Shown: in pieces, positions 7,703-14,534 of the stretch | How positions within the stretch are numbered: the first letter of the stretch is position 1 | Layout: every line of letters starts with the position of its first letter | NCBI GenBank assembly: GCA_949358305.1 | Contig: CASHSZ010000109.1 | Location: 1-23,524 of the forward strand | DNA: 23,524 nucleotides | Direction of reading: 5' to 3' | From: Strigamia acuminata | Taxonomy: Eukaryota > Arthropoda > Chilopoda > Geophilomorpha > Linotaeniidae | Made by a program: the position numbers and the translations under genes | Notes under the pieces: model-generated | What the model saw: only the letters and a program-made list of their open reading frames with translations | Database searches by the model: none | What the model was told of the DNA's origin: nothing

Positions 7703-7828
7703 GTTACTTAAGAATAAGAAATATGTTACTTAAGAATAAGAAATATGTTTCTTAAGAATAAGAAATATGTTACTTAAGAATAAGAAATATGTTACTTAAG
7801 AATAAGAAATATGTTTCTTAAGAATAAC
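7703..7828. repeat. 22-bp tandem array (six units)
   Basis: The unit GTTACTTAAGAATAAGAAAT plus AT recurs at 7703, 7725, 7747, 7769, 7791 and 7813. Units 3 and 6 have GTTTCTTAAG in place of GTTACTTAAG, so the array also has a 66-bp higher-order period. Each unit has the palindrome CTTAAG. Degenerate flanking units lie on both sides. Copy 2 is at 21354-21479. Confidence 0.95.
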
Positions 7829-7870
7829 AAACTTAGTTCTTAATAATAAAAAATAATTTTCTCCAGAATT

Positions 7871-10592
7871 TTATAATTTATTGCTGAAGAATGAGGAACA
7901 TGTTTCTCCAACCCAAGCAACCATACTCACCATGATGACGTCACACGTGCAGTACACAACCGTACACGGCAGTTTGGGCAAGCTCAAATGCCTAGGAAAA
8001 ATAAAAAAATCAAAACTCGCATTAAAAATCGGCAAAAATCATGAAAAATTATCAACAAAAAAACCCCCAAGCAACCATACTCACCATGATGACGTCACAC
8101 GTGCAGTACACGGCCGTACACGGCCGTTTGGGCAAGCTCAAATGCCTAGGAAAAATAAAAAAATCAAAACTCGCATTAAAAATCGGCAAAAATCATGAAA
8201 AATTATCAACAAAAAAACCCCCAAGCAACCATACTCACCATGATGACGTCACACGTGCAGTACACGGCCGTACACGGCCGTTTGGGCAAGCTCAAATGCC
8301 TAGGAAAAATAAAAAAATCAAAACTCGCATTAAAAATCGGCAAAAATCATGAAAAATTATCAACAAAAAAATCCCCAAGCAACCATACTCACCATGATGA
8401 CGTCACACGTGCAGTACACGGCCGTACGGCCGTTTGGGCAAGCTCAAATGCCTAGGAAAAATAAAAAAATCAAAACTCGCATTAAAAATCGGCAAAAATC
8501 ATGAAAAATTATCAACAAAAAAATCCCCAAGCAACCATACTCACCATGATGACGTCACACGTGCAGTACACGGCCGTACACGGCCGTTTGGGCAAGCTCA
8601 AATGCCTAGGAAAAATAAAAAAATCAAAACTCGCATTAAAAATCGGCAAAAATCATGAAAAATTATCAACAAAAAAAAACTGGGAAAAATGCATAAAAAC
8701 GAATTTCAAAAAATTCCTTCTTACCTTTTCTGATGTCCAGGGTGGTCTAATTGAGTCCGGGACCCATCCAGTGGTCCTTGGCTGGTCTTGAATACCTAGA
8801 AAGAAAAGAAAAACGTTGAAAAACCATTAAAATTTGAAAGAAAAACTGGGAAAAATGCATAAAAACGAATTTCAAAAAATTCCTTCTTACCTTTTCTGAT
8901 GTCCAGGGTGGTCTAATTGAGTCCGGGACCCATCCAGTGGTCCTTGGCTGGTCTTGAATACCTAGAAAGAAAAGAAAAACGTTGAAAAAACATTAAAATT
9001 TGAAAGAAAAGCTGGGAAAAATGCATAAAAACGAATTTCAAAAAATTCCTTCTTACCTTTTCTGATGTCCAGGGTGGTCTAATTGAGTCCGGGACCCATC
9101 CAGTGGTCCTTGGCTGGTCTTGAATACCTAGAAAGAAAAGAAAAACGCAAAACGATTATTAGTTCTGCAGGCACTTTTCATTGGTTTTGCGGTATACTGT
9201 TGGTGTGATTCATTAAGTTGGTGGTCTAATCGATCCACCGAGCTCATTCGCACGCCGAAATAGCAACCCAAAACGATTATTAGTTCTGCAGGCACTTTTC
9301 ATTGGTTTTGCGGTATACTGTTGGTGTGATTCATTAAGTTGGTGGTCTAATCGATCCACCGAGCTCATTCGCACGCCGAAATAGCAACCCAAAACGATTA
9401 TTAGTTCTGCAGGCACTTTTCATTGGTTTTGCGGTATACTGTTGGTGTGATTCATTAAGTTGGTGGTCTAATCGATCCACCGAGCTCATTCGCACGCCGA
9501 AATAGCAACCCAAAACGATTATTAGTTCTGCAGGCACTTTTCATTGGTTTTGCGGTATACTGTTGGTGTGATTCATTAAGTTGGTGGTCTAATCGATCCA
9601 CCGAGCTCATTCGCACGCCGAAATAGCAACCCAAAACGATTATTAGTTCTGCAGGCACTTTTCATTGGTTTTGCGGTATACTGTTGGTGTGATTCATTAA
9701 GTTGGTGGTCTAATCGATCCACCGAGCTCATTCGCACGCCGAAATAGCAACCCAAAACGATTATTAGTTCTGCAGGCACTTTTCATTGGTTTTGCGGTAT
9801 ACTGTTGGTGTGATTCATTAAGTTGGTGGTCTAATCGATCCACCGAGCTCATTCGCACGCCGAAATAGCAACCCAAAACGATTATTAGTTCTGCAGGCAC
9901 TTTTCATTGGTTTTGCGGTATACTGTTGGTGTGATTCATTAAGTTGGTGGTCTAATCGATCCACCGAGCTCATTCGCACGCCGAAATAGCAACCCAAAAC
10001 GATTATTAGTTCTGCAGGCACTTTTCATTGGTTTTGCGGTATACTGTTGGTGTGATTCATTAAGTTGGTGGTCTAATCGATCCACCGAGCTCATTCGCAC
10101 GCCGAAATAGCAACCCAAAACGATTATTAGTTCTGCAGGCACTTTTCATTGGTTTTGCTGTATAATGGGAATTATTCCCAAAGAAATTTCCTACAAATCT
10201 CTGTCTGACAGTTTCATTAGAAGCAAAACTAGTGTGTTTTGAAATGCTTTTTTCATTTGATTTTGTGCCAATTTCATAATAATAATAATAAAATGTCATT
10301 TTAAAACACATTTCTTCCTTAAATTCCCACAAAAACAAACGAAAATTGCATTTTTAATCACAATTTGCCGATAAATTGTGTTAAAATCAATATTTTAACA
10401 CAATTTTTGCACTAAATCGCATCTACAATTGACACAAACACATCCAAAATTGACAAAATTGACAAAAAGAATAAAAGAAAAACGGGTGACTGCACCAAAC
10501 ATCATCCAAAATAAATCACCCAAAAAAACCTGCTTACCTTGATGTCCTGCATGGCCTTAGTGCAGACCACGACTGTCCGCAGCCAAAAACAC
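7871..10592 (-). CDS. Candidate small spliced gene with tandem alternative exons
   Basis: A frame-consistent path begins at the ATG at 10550-10552 in the 55-nt exon (10538-10592), which ends MQDIK in phase 0. It continues into one of three 71-nt exons (VFKTSQGPLDGSRTQLDHPG, then HQK plus 2 nt) and one of the 61-nt exons (1 nt, then HLSLPKRPCTAVYCTCDVIM in phase 0). From the last 61-nt exon, read-through gives 19 more codons to TAA at 7871-7873, overlapping AATAAA (minus, 7877-7882). The product would be about 68 residues, basic and Cys-containing, with no recognised family. Using two exons of one kind breaks the frame. Upstream exons at 10712, 11056 and 11173 contain stops and would be 5' UTR. 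The gene is inferred; a non-coding RNA is a fair alternative. Confidence 0.3.
7877..7882 (-). terminator. AATAAA polyadenylation-signal-like site
   Basis: AATAAA on the minus strand directly downstream of the last 61-nt exon and overlapping the candidate stop codon. It fits a 3' end of the minus-strand transcript near 7850, but in AT-rich DNA the hexamer also occurs by chance. Confidence 0.3.
7914..8679 (-). repeat. 154-bp array of five 61-nt exon modules
   Basis: The exon-like cores lie at 7931-7991, 8085-8145, 8239-8299, 8393-8451 and 8545-8605. On the minus strand each follows a T-rich tract ending TTTTTCCTAG and precedes GTGAGTATGG, both near consensus, with 93-nt introns between. Core 4 has a 2-nt deletion (59 nt), which destroys its one open frame. 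Core 1 has three substitutions giving two amino-acid changes in that frame (R to L, A to V). On the plus strand each core contains TGACGTCA directly followed by CACGTG. Copy 2 is at 21565-22330. Confidence 0.9.
8680..9147 (-). repeat. 166-bp array of three 71-nt exon modules
   Basis: Cores at 8725-8795, 8891-8961 and 9057-9127 are identical in sequence as far as I can read. On the minus strand each follows TTCTTTTCTTTCTAG and ends CATCAGAAAAG before GTAAGAAGG; the introns are 95 nt. Unit 3 is cut at 9147, where the 121-bp satellite begins. Two of three frames are open through the core. The frame ending in a 2-nt remainder matches the only open frame of the 61-nt exons. Copy 2 is at 22331-22798. 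Confidence 0.9.
9148..10164. repeat. 121-bp satellite array (8.4 units)
   Basis: Eight full units start at 9148, 9269, 9390, 9511, 9632, 9753, 9874 and 9995, followed by a partial unit from 10116 that loses homology near 10164. I saw no difference between full units. Each contains CTGCAG, ATCGAT and GAGCTC. The unit carries GGTGGTCTAA, also present in the 71-nt exon core. The 67-codon minus-strand frames over this array are a by-product of its 121-nt period (1 mod 3). If the minus-strand gene model is right, the array sits in its first coding intron. Confidence 0.97.
10165..10537. other. AT-rich spacer right of the satellite
   Basis: Contains an (AAT)n run near 10277-10290 and the near-repeats CACAATTTGCCG / CACAATTTTTGC and ATTGACACAAACA / ATTGACAAAATTGACA. 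No exon or gene is supported. Confidence 0.6.
10538..10592 (-). other. 55-nt exon with candidate start codon
   Basis: On the minus strand it follows TTTTGTTTTTCTAG and ends GGACATCAAG before GTAAGCAGG, strong signals on both sides. The 3' end resembles the 71-nt exon family (GGACATCAG..AAG), suggesting shared ancestry. One frame is open throughout and has ATG in a GGCCATGC context 15 nt from the end. The frame equivalent to the 71-nt family has a TAA. Confidence 0.55.
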
Positions 10593-10711
10593 CTAGAAAA
10601 ACAAAAGAAAAATAAGAAAATTGCCGAAATACACGCAATTTCCCAACGTTCATAAAATAATTAATTTAAAAACCTTTCTGTACCCACTCCAGCCCTGGCA
10701 AAAATTCTTAC

Positions 10712-10785
10712 ATATTAATCTATCACTCCTCAGAACCATATGGAACCAAGAGCGAGGTCTGAGGGCCGCTTAAGACGAAAAACAC
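10712..10785 (-). other. 74-nt non-coding exon-like module
   Basis: Minus strand: acceptor CTCTGTTTTTCAG, core beginning GTGTTTTTCGTC (similar to the GTGTTTTTGGC start of the 55-nt exon), donor GTAAGAATTT. All three frames contain a stop, so if spliced it would be UTR or non-coding RNA. Confidence 0.45.
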
Positions 10786-10950
10786 CTGAAAAACAGAGAA
10801 AGGAAATTAAAAATGGTGCAAAAATCGTGCAAAAATCATACAAAAAAGCATTAATGCAAAATGCAAATAAAATTCGAATTATTAAACAAACCTACCTTGC
10901 CTGAATAAAAAAAAACAAAAAAAAAAAAAAACAACCACTGGCTACTGATT

Positions 10951-10968
10951 TCGCGGCGATAGCCGCGA
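10951..10968. repeat. GC-rich hairpin in A-rich DNA
   Basis: TCGCGGC (10951-10957) and GCCGCGA (10962-10968) form a perfect 7-bp stem with a GATA loop, followed by ATATCGAT. Nearby, 10896-10900 has both a donor (GTAGG) and an acceptor (TTATTCAG) 5 nt apart on the minus strand. That could be a 5-nt microexon, but it is more likely a cryptic signal. Confidence 0.5.
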
Positions 10969-11055
10969 TATCGATAAAACAAAAGAAAAACAAAAACAAA
11001 AGAAATGCATTAAACAAACTTTAAACCAAACCAACCTTCCTTAATTCACACTCAC

Positions 11056-11100
11056 CTTACTGTAAATATGGGGCACTCACAGGCCTAGGAGGACAAGAAC
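11056..11100 (-). other. 45-nt exon-like module
   Basis: Minus strand: acceptor TTCTTATCATTCTAG and donor GTGAGTGTG after CAGTAAG. An internal GTGAGTGCC could serve as an alternative donor. Every frame has a stop, so it is not coding in this form. Confidence 0.4.
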
Positions 11101-11172
11101 CTAGAATGATAAGAAAAAAACACAAAGAACCGATTCCTTGTCAAAAAAAAAAAGAAAAAAAAAAAGAAATAC

Positions 11173-11226
11173 TTATCGTTCACTAGAGCCTTCAACTCTG
11201 AAGACGTATCCACCCGCCATTCCTAC
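11173..11226 (-). other. 54-nt exon-like module with short ORF
   Basis: Minus strand: acceptor TTGTTTTTATAG and donor GTATTTC. One frame is open from GTAGGA and contains ATG. It would encode MAGGYVFRVEGSSER and then TAA at the donor, a possible upstream ORF if this is a 5' UTR exon. Confidence 0.35.
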
Positions 11227-11302
11227 CTATAAAAACAACAAAAAAATAAGCCACTATCATTAAAAATTAAACAAAAAAGCCACTTCAAACATGAAATGCC
11301 AC

Positions 11303-11303
<1 letters not shown>

Positions 11304-11343
<40 letters not shown>
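11304..11343. repeat. (CCTG)10 microsatellite
   Basis: Ten uninterrupted CCTG units, i.e. (CAGG)10 on the minus strand, where the array directly follows an acceptor-like AATTCTTTTTCAG. It could be the start of an exon or an expanded splice-site region. The copy-2 counterpart lies beyond the window. Confidence 0.98.
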
Positions 11344-12226
11344 CTGAAAAAGAATTAGTAACTTAAAAATTATTATAAAAATTGTTTTATTTTAAAACAA
11401 ATTAGGTTAAACACATTAAGCTTTGCCTGTGGTTCCGTTGACGAGCCGGGAAATCCTTAAGAAACCCGAAAGACCGAATCGTTTAATTCGTTTACTCGCC
11501 ACTAGATGTCAGACAAATAAGAATCCAAACATAATTTCCGAAACACACTGTTGAAAATTGGCAACAATTTCAATCATGTTGTGAATTGATTTTGTGAAAA
11601 GAAATATATTAATAAAATATTAACATCCTTGAATGTTGATTAGTAACTGTGTCTGCTTGCAGTAGAAATGTCATGGTCACTTTATCACGAATATCAATAT
11701 TTACTCCACATTTTCAAAAGCACTGTCAACACTCGGTGGCATGCAGCAAAAAAACACAAAGTTTATTGATTGTACATTGTCAAAAGCACTGCCTCCACTC
11801 GGTTGGTGGATCTATAGTGAAATACAATTCAGACTTGATCATTAGTTCGTGCAGTGTGCTAGATATAGGTGAATCTGAAACCTAAATACATGACTGAGTC
11901 TGACATCTGACCTCAGATAAAAGTTTCCAGATCCTAATAAGTCCCTGATGGGCACTGACTGCACTGGTTTTTATCCAAATCAAAAAACTTTCCTGCAGAA
12001 CAAGACACTGCCAAAACAATTTTAATTGATAAAATTAATAAAAAAAATAAATAATCAATTAATTCAAAGGTAAAGTTTTGCATTTTCCATGCAAATATAT
12101 CTGTCCATCAGGGCATACTGTATCATTAGATGATGGAAAATGAAACGAAAATGAATAAAAACTGAAAAAAAAAGATGAAAAATGAAAAAAAACGTCAAAA
12201 ACAAATTTTAAAAAAAAACAATTTAC
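11344..12226. other. No supported gene; one diverged direct repeat
   Basis: TCAAAAGCACTGTCAACACT plus CGGTGG (from about 11713) recurs diverged from about 11779 as TCAAAAGCACTGCCTCCACT plus CGGTTGG. A GTG-initiated frame at 11649-11885 spans both but lacks an ATG context and any domain. The rest is AT-rich. Confidence 0.5.
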
Positions 12227-12297
12227 CTTCTACAATGTCCTGTGTGGCTATACCGCAGTCGGGGGTCGTCCACGGGCCTTTGGTCGGTCAAAGATGC
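12227..12297 (-). other. 71-nt exon-like module, diverged family member
   Basis: Minus strand: acceptor TTTTATTTTCCAG and donor GTAAATTG after TGTAGAAG. It has the same length as the array cores at 8725-9127 and aligns with them without gaps. In the frame used by the gene model it reads ASLTDQRPVDDPRLRYSHTG, then HCR. It shares T.Q.P.D..R....H.GH with the array copies, and L/V and K/R exchanges at two other sites, which mildly favours that frame being coding or formerly coding. Confidence 0.55.
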
Positions 12298-12330
12298 CTG
12301 GAAAATAAAAGAAAAATGAATAAAGACATC

Positions 12331-12548
12331 AAAAATTAAAAGAAAAAAAAAAACCGAAAACAAAAACGTCCAAATCAAATTTCAAAATATTCCGTTCATC
12401 ATCTACGATGTCCCGCCCCCTCTCCCTCCCCCTCCCCTCCCCGCCCCCCTCTCCCCCCTCCCCTCCCCGCCCCCTCTCCCCCCTCCCCTCCCCGCCCCCT
12501 CTCCCCCCCCTCCCCTCCCCGCCCCCTCTCCCCCCTCCCCCTCCCCGC
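12331..12548 (-). repeat. Truncated exon module with a G-rich minisatellite
   Basis: 12331-12413 repeats, diverged, the left flank of the 12227 module (AACGTCCAAATCAAATTT and then CATCTACGATGTCCCG against CTTCTACAATGTCCTG). Right after GATGTCC the sequence turns into about 135 bp of CCGCCCCCTCTCCCCCCTCC-type units of roughly 33-35 bp. The minus strand is G-run rich and could form G-quadruplexes. The array seems to have expanded inside the former exon. Confidence 0.75.
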
Positions 12549-12589
12549 CAATGGCGGTGGCAAAGTTGGGGCTACCAACAGAAACAGAA

Positions 12590-12850
12590 ATAATGAGGAA
12601 ATAATGAGGAAATAATGAGAAAATAATGTGGAAATAATGAGGAAATAATGAGGAAATAATGAGAAAATGCCTACCCAAAGCCAAGAAATACCGTCTTGGA
12701 AACAGAAATGAGGAAATAATGAGGAAATAATGAGGAAATAATGAGGAAATAATGAGGAAATAATGAGGAAATAATGAGAAAATGCCTACCCAAAGCCAAG
12801 AAATACCGTCTTGGAAACAGAAATGAGGAAATAATGAGGAAATAATAAGG
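12590..12850. repeat. AGGAAATAATG minisatellite with interleaved block
   Basis: About 11-nt GAGGAAATAAT units form three blocks, separated by two copies of a 47-bp block (12664-12710 and 12779-12825) containing GCCTACCCAAAGCCAAGAAA and TACCGTCTTGGAAACAGAAA. A diverged third block follows (GCCGTCCTGAAAACAGAAAT). The overlying 226-codon minus-strand frame is low-complexity Phe/Ile/Ser/Leu and is not called a gene. Confidence 0.9.
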
Positions 12851-13140
12851 GAAGGCTTTCCAAAATTGCCGTCCTGAAAACAGAAATAAATGCCTTTCCA
12901 AAGGAAATGCCTTCTTGTCCAGTTGGGCGGAATCCAGAAACAACCAAAAAGCTGTGCTTTGCCTGCAAAAATGTTAACCCTACTAAAAAAACAAATCCAG
13001 TTGGCCCGGAAACGCTCTTCCGCAACCAACCAGCAGCGAGCAGCGGATTTGCCGCCTGTCATTTGCCCATCTCTCACCCCCAAATCCGCCGACTATATTA
13101 TAAATATTAAATGCATCCTCGGATTTGGGGACGCGCCTGG

Positions 13141-13427
13141 GTTGGCTGTGGAGCGGTTGAGTCCGGTCTAAATCTGTTCTCCATGCACGCCATTGGCTGA
13201 AAAACAGATCTAGACCGGACTTAACCGCTCCATAGCCAATGGCGTGCATGGAGAACAGATTTAGACCGGACTCAACCGCTCTATAGCCAATCCGGGCCCA
13301 GGAACCGGATTTGCATGGATCGGTCGTGTTCGGTCTGGATTTGCTCTTCAGCCAACGACGTGCATGGAGGGCAGATCCAGAGCGAACACGACCGCTCCAT
13401 AGCCAATCCGGGCCCAGAAACCGGATT
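13141..13427. repeat. Foldback cluster
   Basis: The 58-bp arms 13141-13198 and 13234-13291 are inverted copies with three mismatches around a 35-nt loop. The loop itself is a partial direct copy of the right arm (ACAGATCTAGACCGGACTTA against ACAGATTTAGACCGGACTCA). A second, weaker inverted pair follows (13320-13343 with about 13374-13396). The right flank AGCCAATCCGGGCCCAG..AACCGGATTT occurs twice (13285-13312, 13400-13427). The structure is that of a foldback element that has grown by internal duplication. Confidence 0.85.
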
Positions 13428-13650
13428 TTCGCGTGCAATTTTGGTCTGGGATAAACGGCATCAGGGGGCGTGCGTGTTGCTTGTAATTTTCCCAAAGAGG
13501 GCGCCACTTACGATGGTAATGGCGCCCATGTGTTGGGGAAAATTTATTACCGTTGTTTGCACCTGGCCCAGAACACATGCATGGACAGGAGTGAATAAAT
13601 GAAAAAGCATCCAAGGTTTTTGATTCTCCCCCAGAAATTGTAATAATTTG
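13428..13650. other. Unit end; short inverted repeat, no gene
   Basis: GGGCGCCA at 13499-13506 and TGGCGCCC at 13520-13527 are inverted 8-mers with a 13-nt spacer. Nothing else is supported up to the junction with copy 2 at 13651, where no special sequence such as a target-site duplication is visible. Confidence 0.5.
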
Positions 13651-13984
13651 GGTCCGCCCAATGTTTGGATGCACCCAGGCGTGTATGTGTACGTGGACAC
13701 AGTGTAATAAATATGCATTTGCTTTTTGAATATTTCATATTTTTTAAATTTTATTTCCACCAAATTTTCAACAAATTTATTTAATCACATTTGTGTATAG
13801 TAAACTCCAATTAAATTTACACATGACGCAAATGCATTTTGGGGCTCCTGACACAGTGCTTGGGACAGCTCGTTTTTGGCACAGTGGTCCAGTGGTCCAT
13901 GAATGAATCAATAAATGACAAAACAAAGCAATATTTATTTGTAATAAGACATAGTCCAATTCGTCCACTTCCGGAAAAACCCTT

Positions 13985-14109
13985 GTTCTACCTGGCTGTG
14001 TTGGGTAGATCTGCCTTGGACATGAACACAGAGCAACGGACTGGCCAGACCCATTGCTCGATGCTCGTGTCCAAAGCGGAACTTTGTCCTAACCCAAACC
14101 AGGTAGAAC
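13985..14109. repeat. Foldback, copy 2
   Basis: Second-unit counterpart of 334-458, identical in both arms. The extra G that distinguishes the two units lies about 11 bases to its left. Confidence 0.7.
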
Positions 14110-14379
14110 TTCGAATGTTGCTCAGACTTGGCTGCTGGATGCTGGAGAACAAAACAGATGTGCGCTTCCAAAGAAGCCATCCTCACAGAGACGAGAGGCG
14201 AGGACCCAAAATGGCGGAAAATGGCTTAAAACAAGACCCAAAAAAATAAAACATATAAATCAAATGTGTGCACTAAAAACTCACCTGTAGAAATCTGCGT
14301 ACCGATAAAAATCTTTTTTTTTCAGCTAGCTTAGTCAAACACAAATCAGCATTGATCGTTATTTCCGCGCCAATGTGTG

Positions 14380-14409
14380 CGGCCAAGTGTCACTTGGCCG
14401 TGCATAAAA
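14380..14409 (+). promoter_or_regulatory. Palindrome and TATA-like box, copy 2
   Basis: Identical to 729-758 of copy 1. Confidence 0.4.
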
Positions 14410-14534
14410 GAGGATAGTGAGTGGTGGCTGTGACAATGCTCGGCTGCGTATAACAATGTAGAGCGCCTCGGTCGTGCCGTTCACATCAATTTACGCGCCA
14501 CAGTTGGCTGGGCAGAAAGGGGAAGCGCCTTTTA

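Larger units (their letters stand above)
1..13650. repeat. 13.65-kb tandem unit, copy 1 (complete)
   Basis: The sequence at position 1 recurs at 13651, and everything from there to the window end repeats copy 1. The offset is 13650 before base 323 and 13651 afterwards, because copy 2 has one extra G. No other difference was found on reading, and the open-frame pattern is the same in both copies. Such near-identity means a very recent tandem duplication, a homogenised tandem array, a circular molecule read through more than once, or an assembly artefact; the sequence alone does not decide. Confidence 0.97.

Noticed and set aside
7881-8791. Plus-strand frames of 74-105 codons over the 154-bp array
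   Set aside because: They are Lys/Asn-rich translations of A-rich intron complements. The splice signals here are on the minus strand.
7914-9147. Spliced-leader RNA gene repeats
   Set aside because: Each core has a strong acceptor as well as a donor, and no Sm-site/stem-loop tail or promoter per unit was recognised. Ordinary exons fit better.
7914-10164. CRISPR array
   Set aside because: The repeats are 121, 154 or 166 bp with no unique spacers, and the context is eukaryotic.
9213-10338. Series of identical 67-codon minus-strand frames
   Set aside because: They overlap each other by the 121-bp period and cross unit borders in different phases. They are by-products of the satellite.
11649-11885. 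78-codon plus-strand frame
   Set aside because: It begins at GTG and owes its internal similarity to a diverged DNA repeat. No splice or domain support.
12403-13083. 226-codon minus-strand open frame, the longest in the window
   Set aside because: It is translated minisatellite: Phe/Ile/Ser/Leu repeats from the AATAATGAGG array and Gly/Glu/Arg repeats from the G-rich array, with no domain.
13839-14249. 136-codon plus-strand frame in copy 2
   Set aside because: It starts at TTG, is broken in copy 1 by one base, runs through the foldback arms, and has no recognisable domain.
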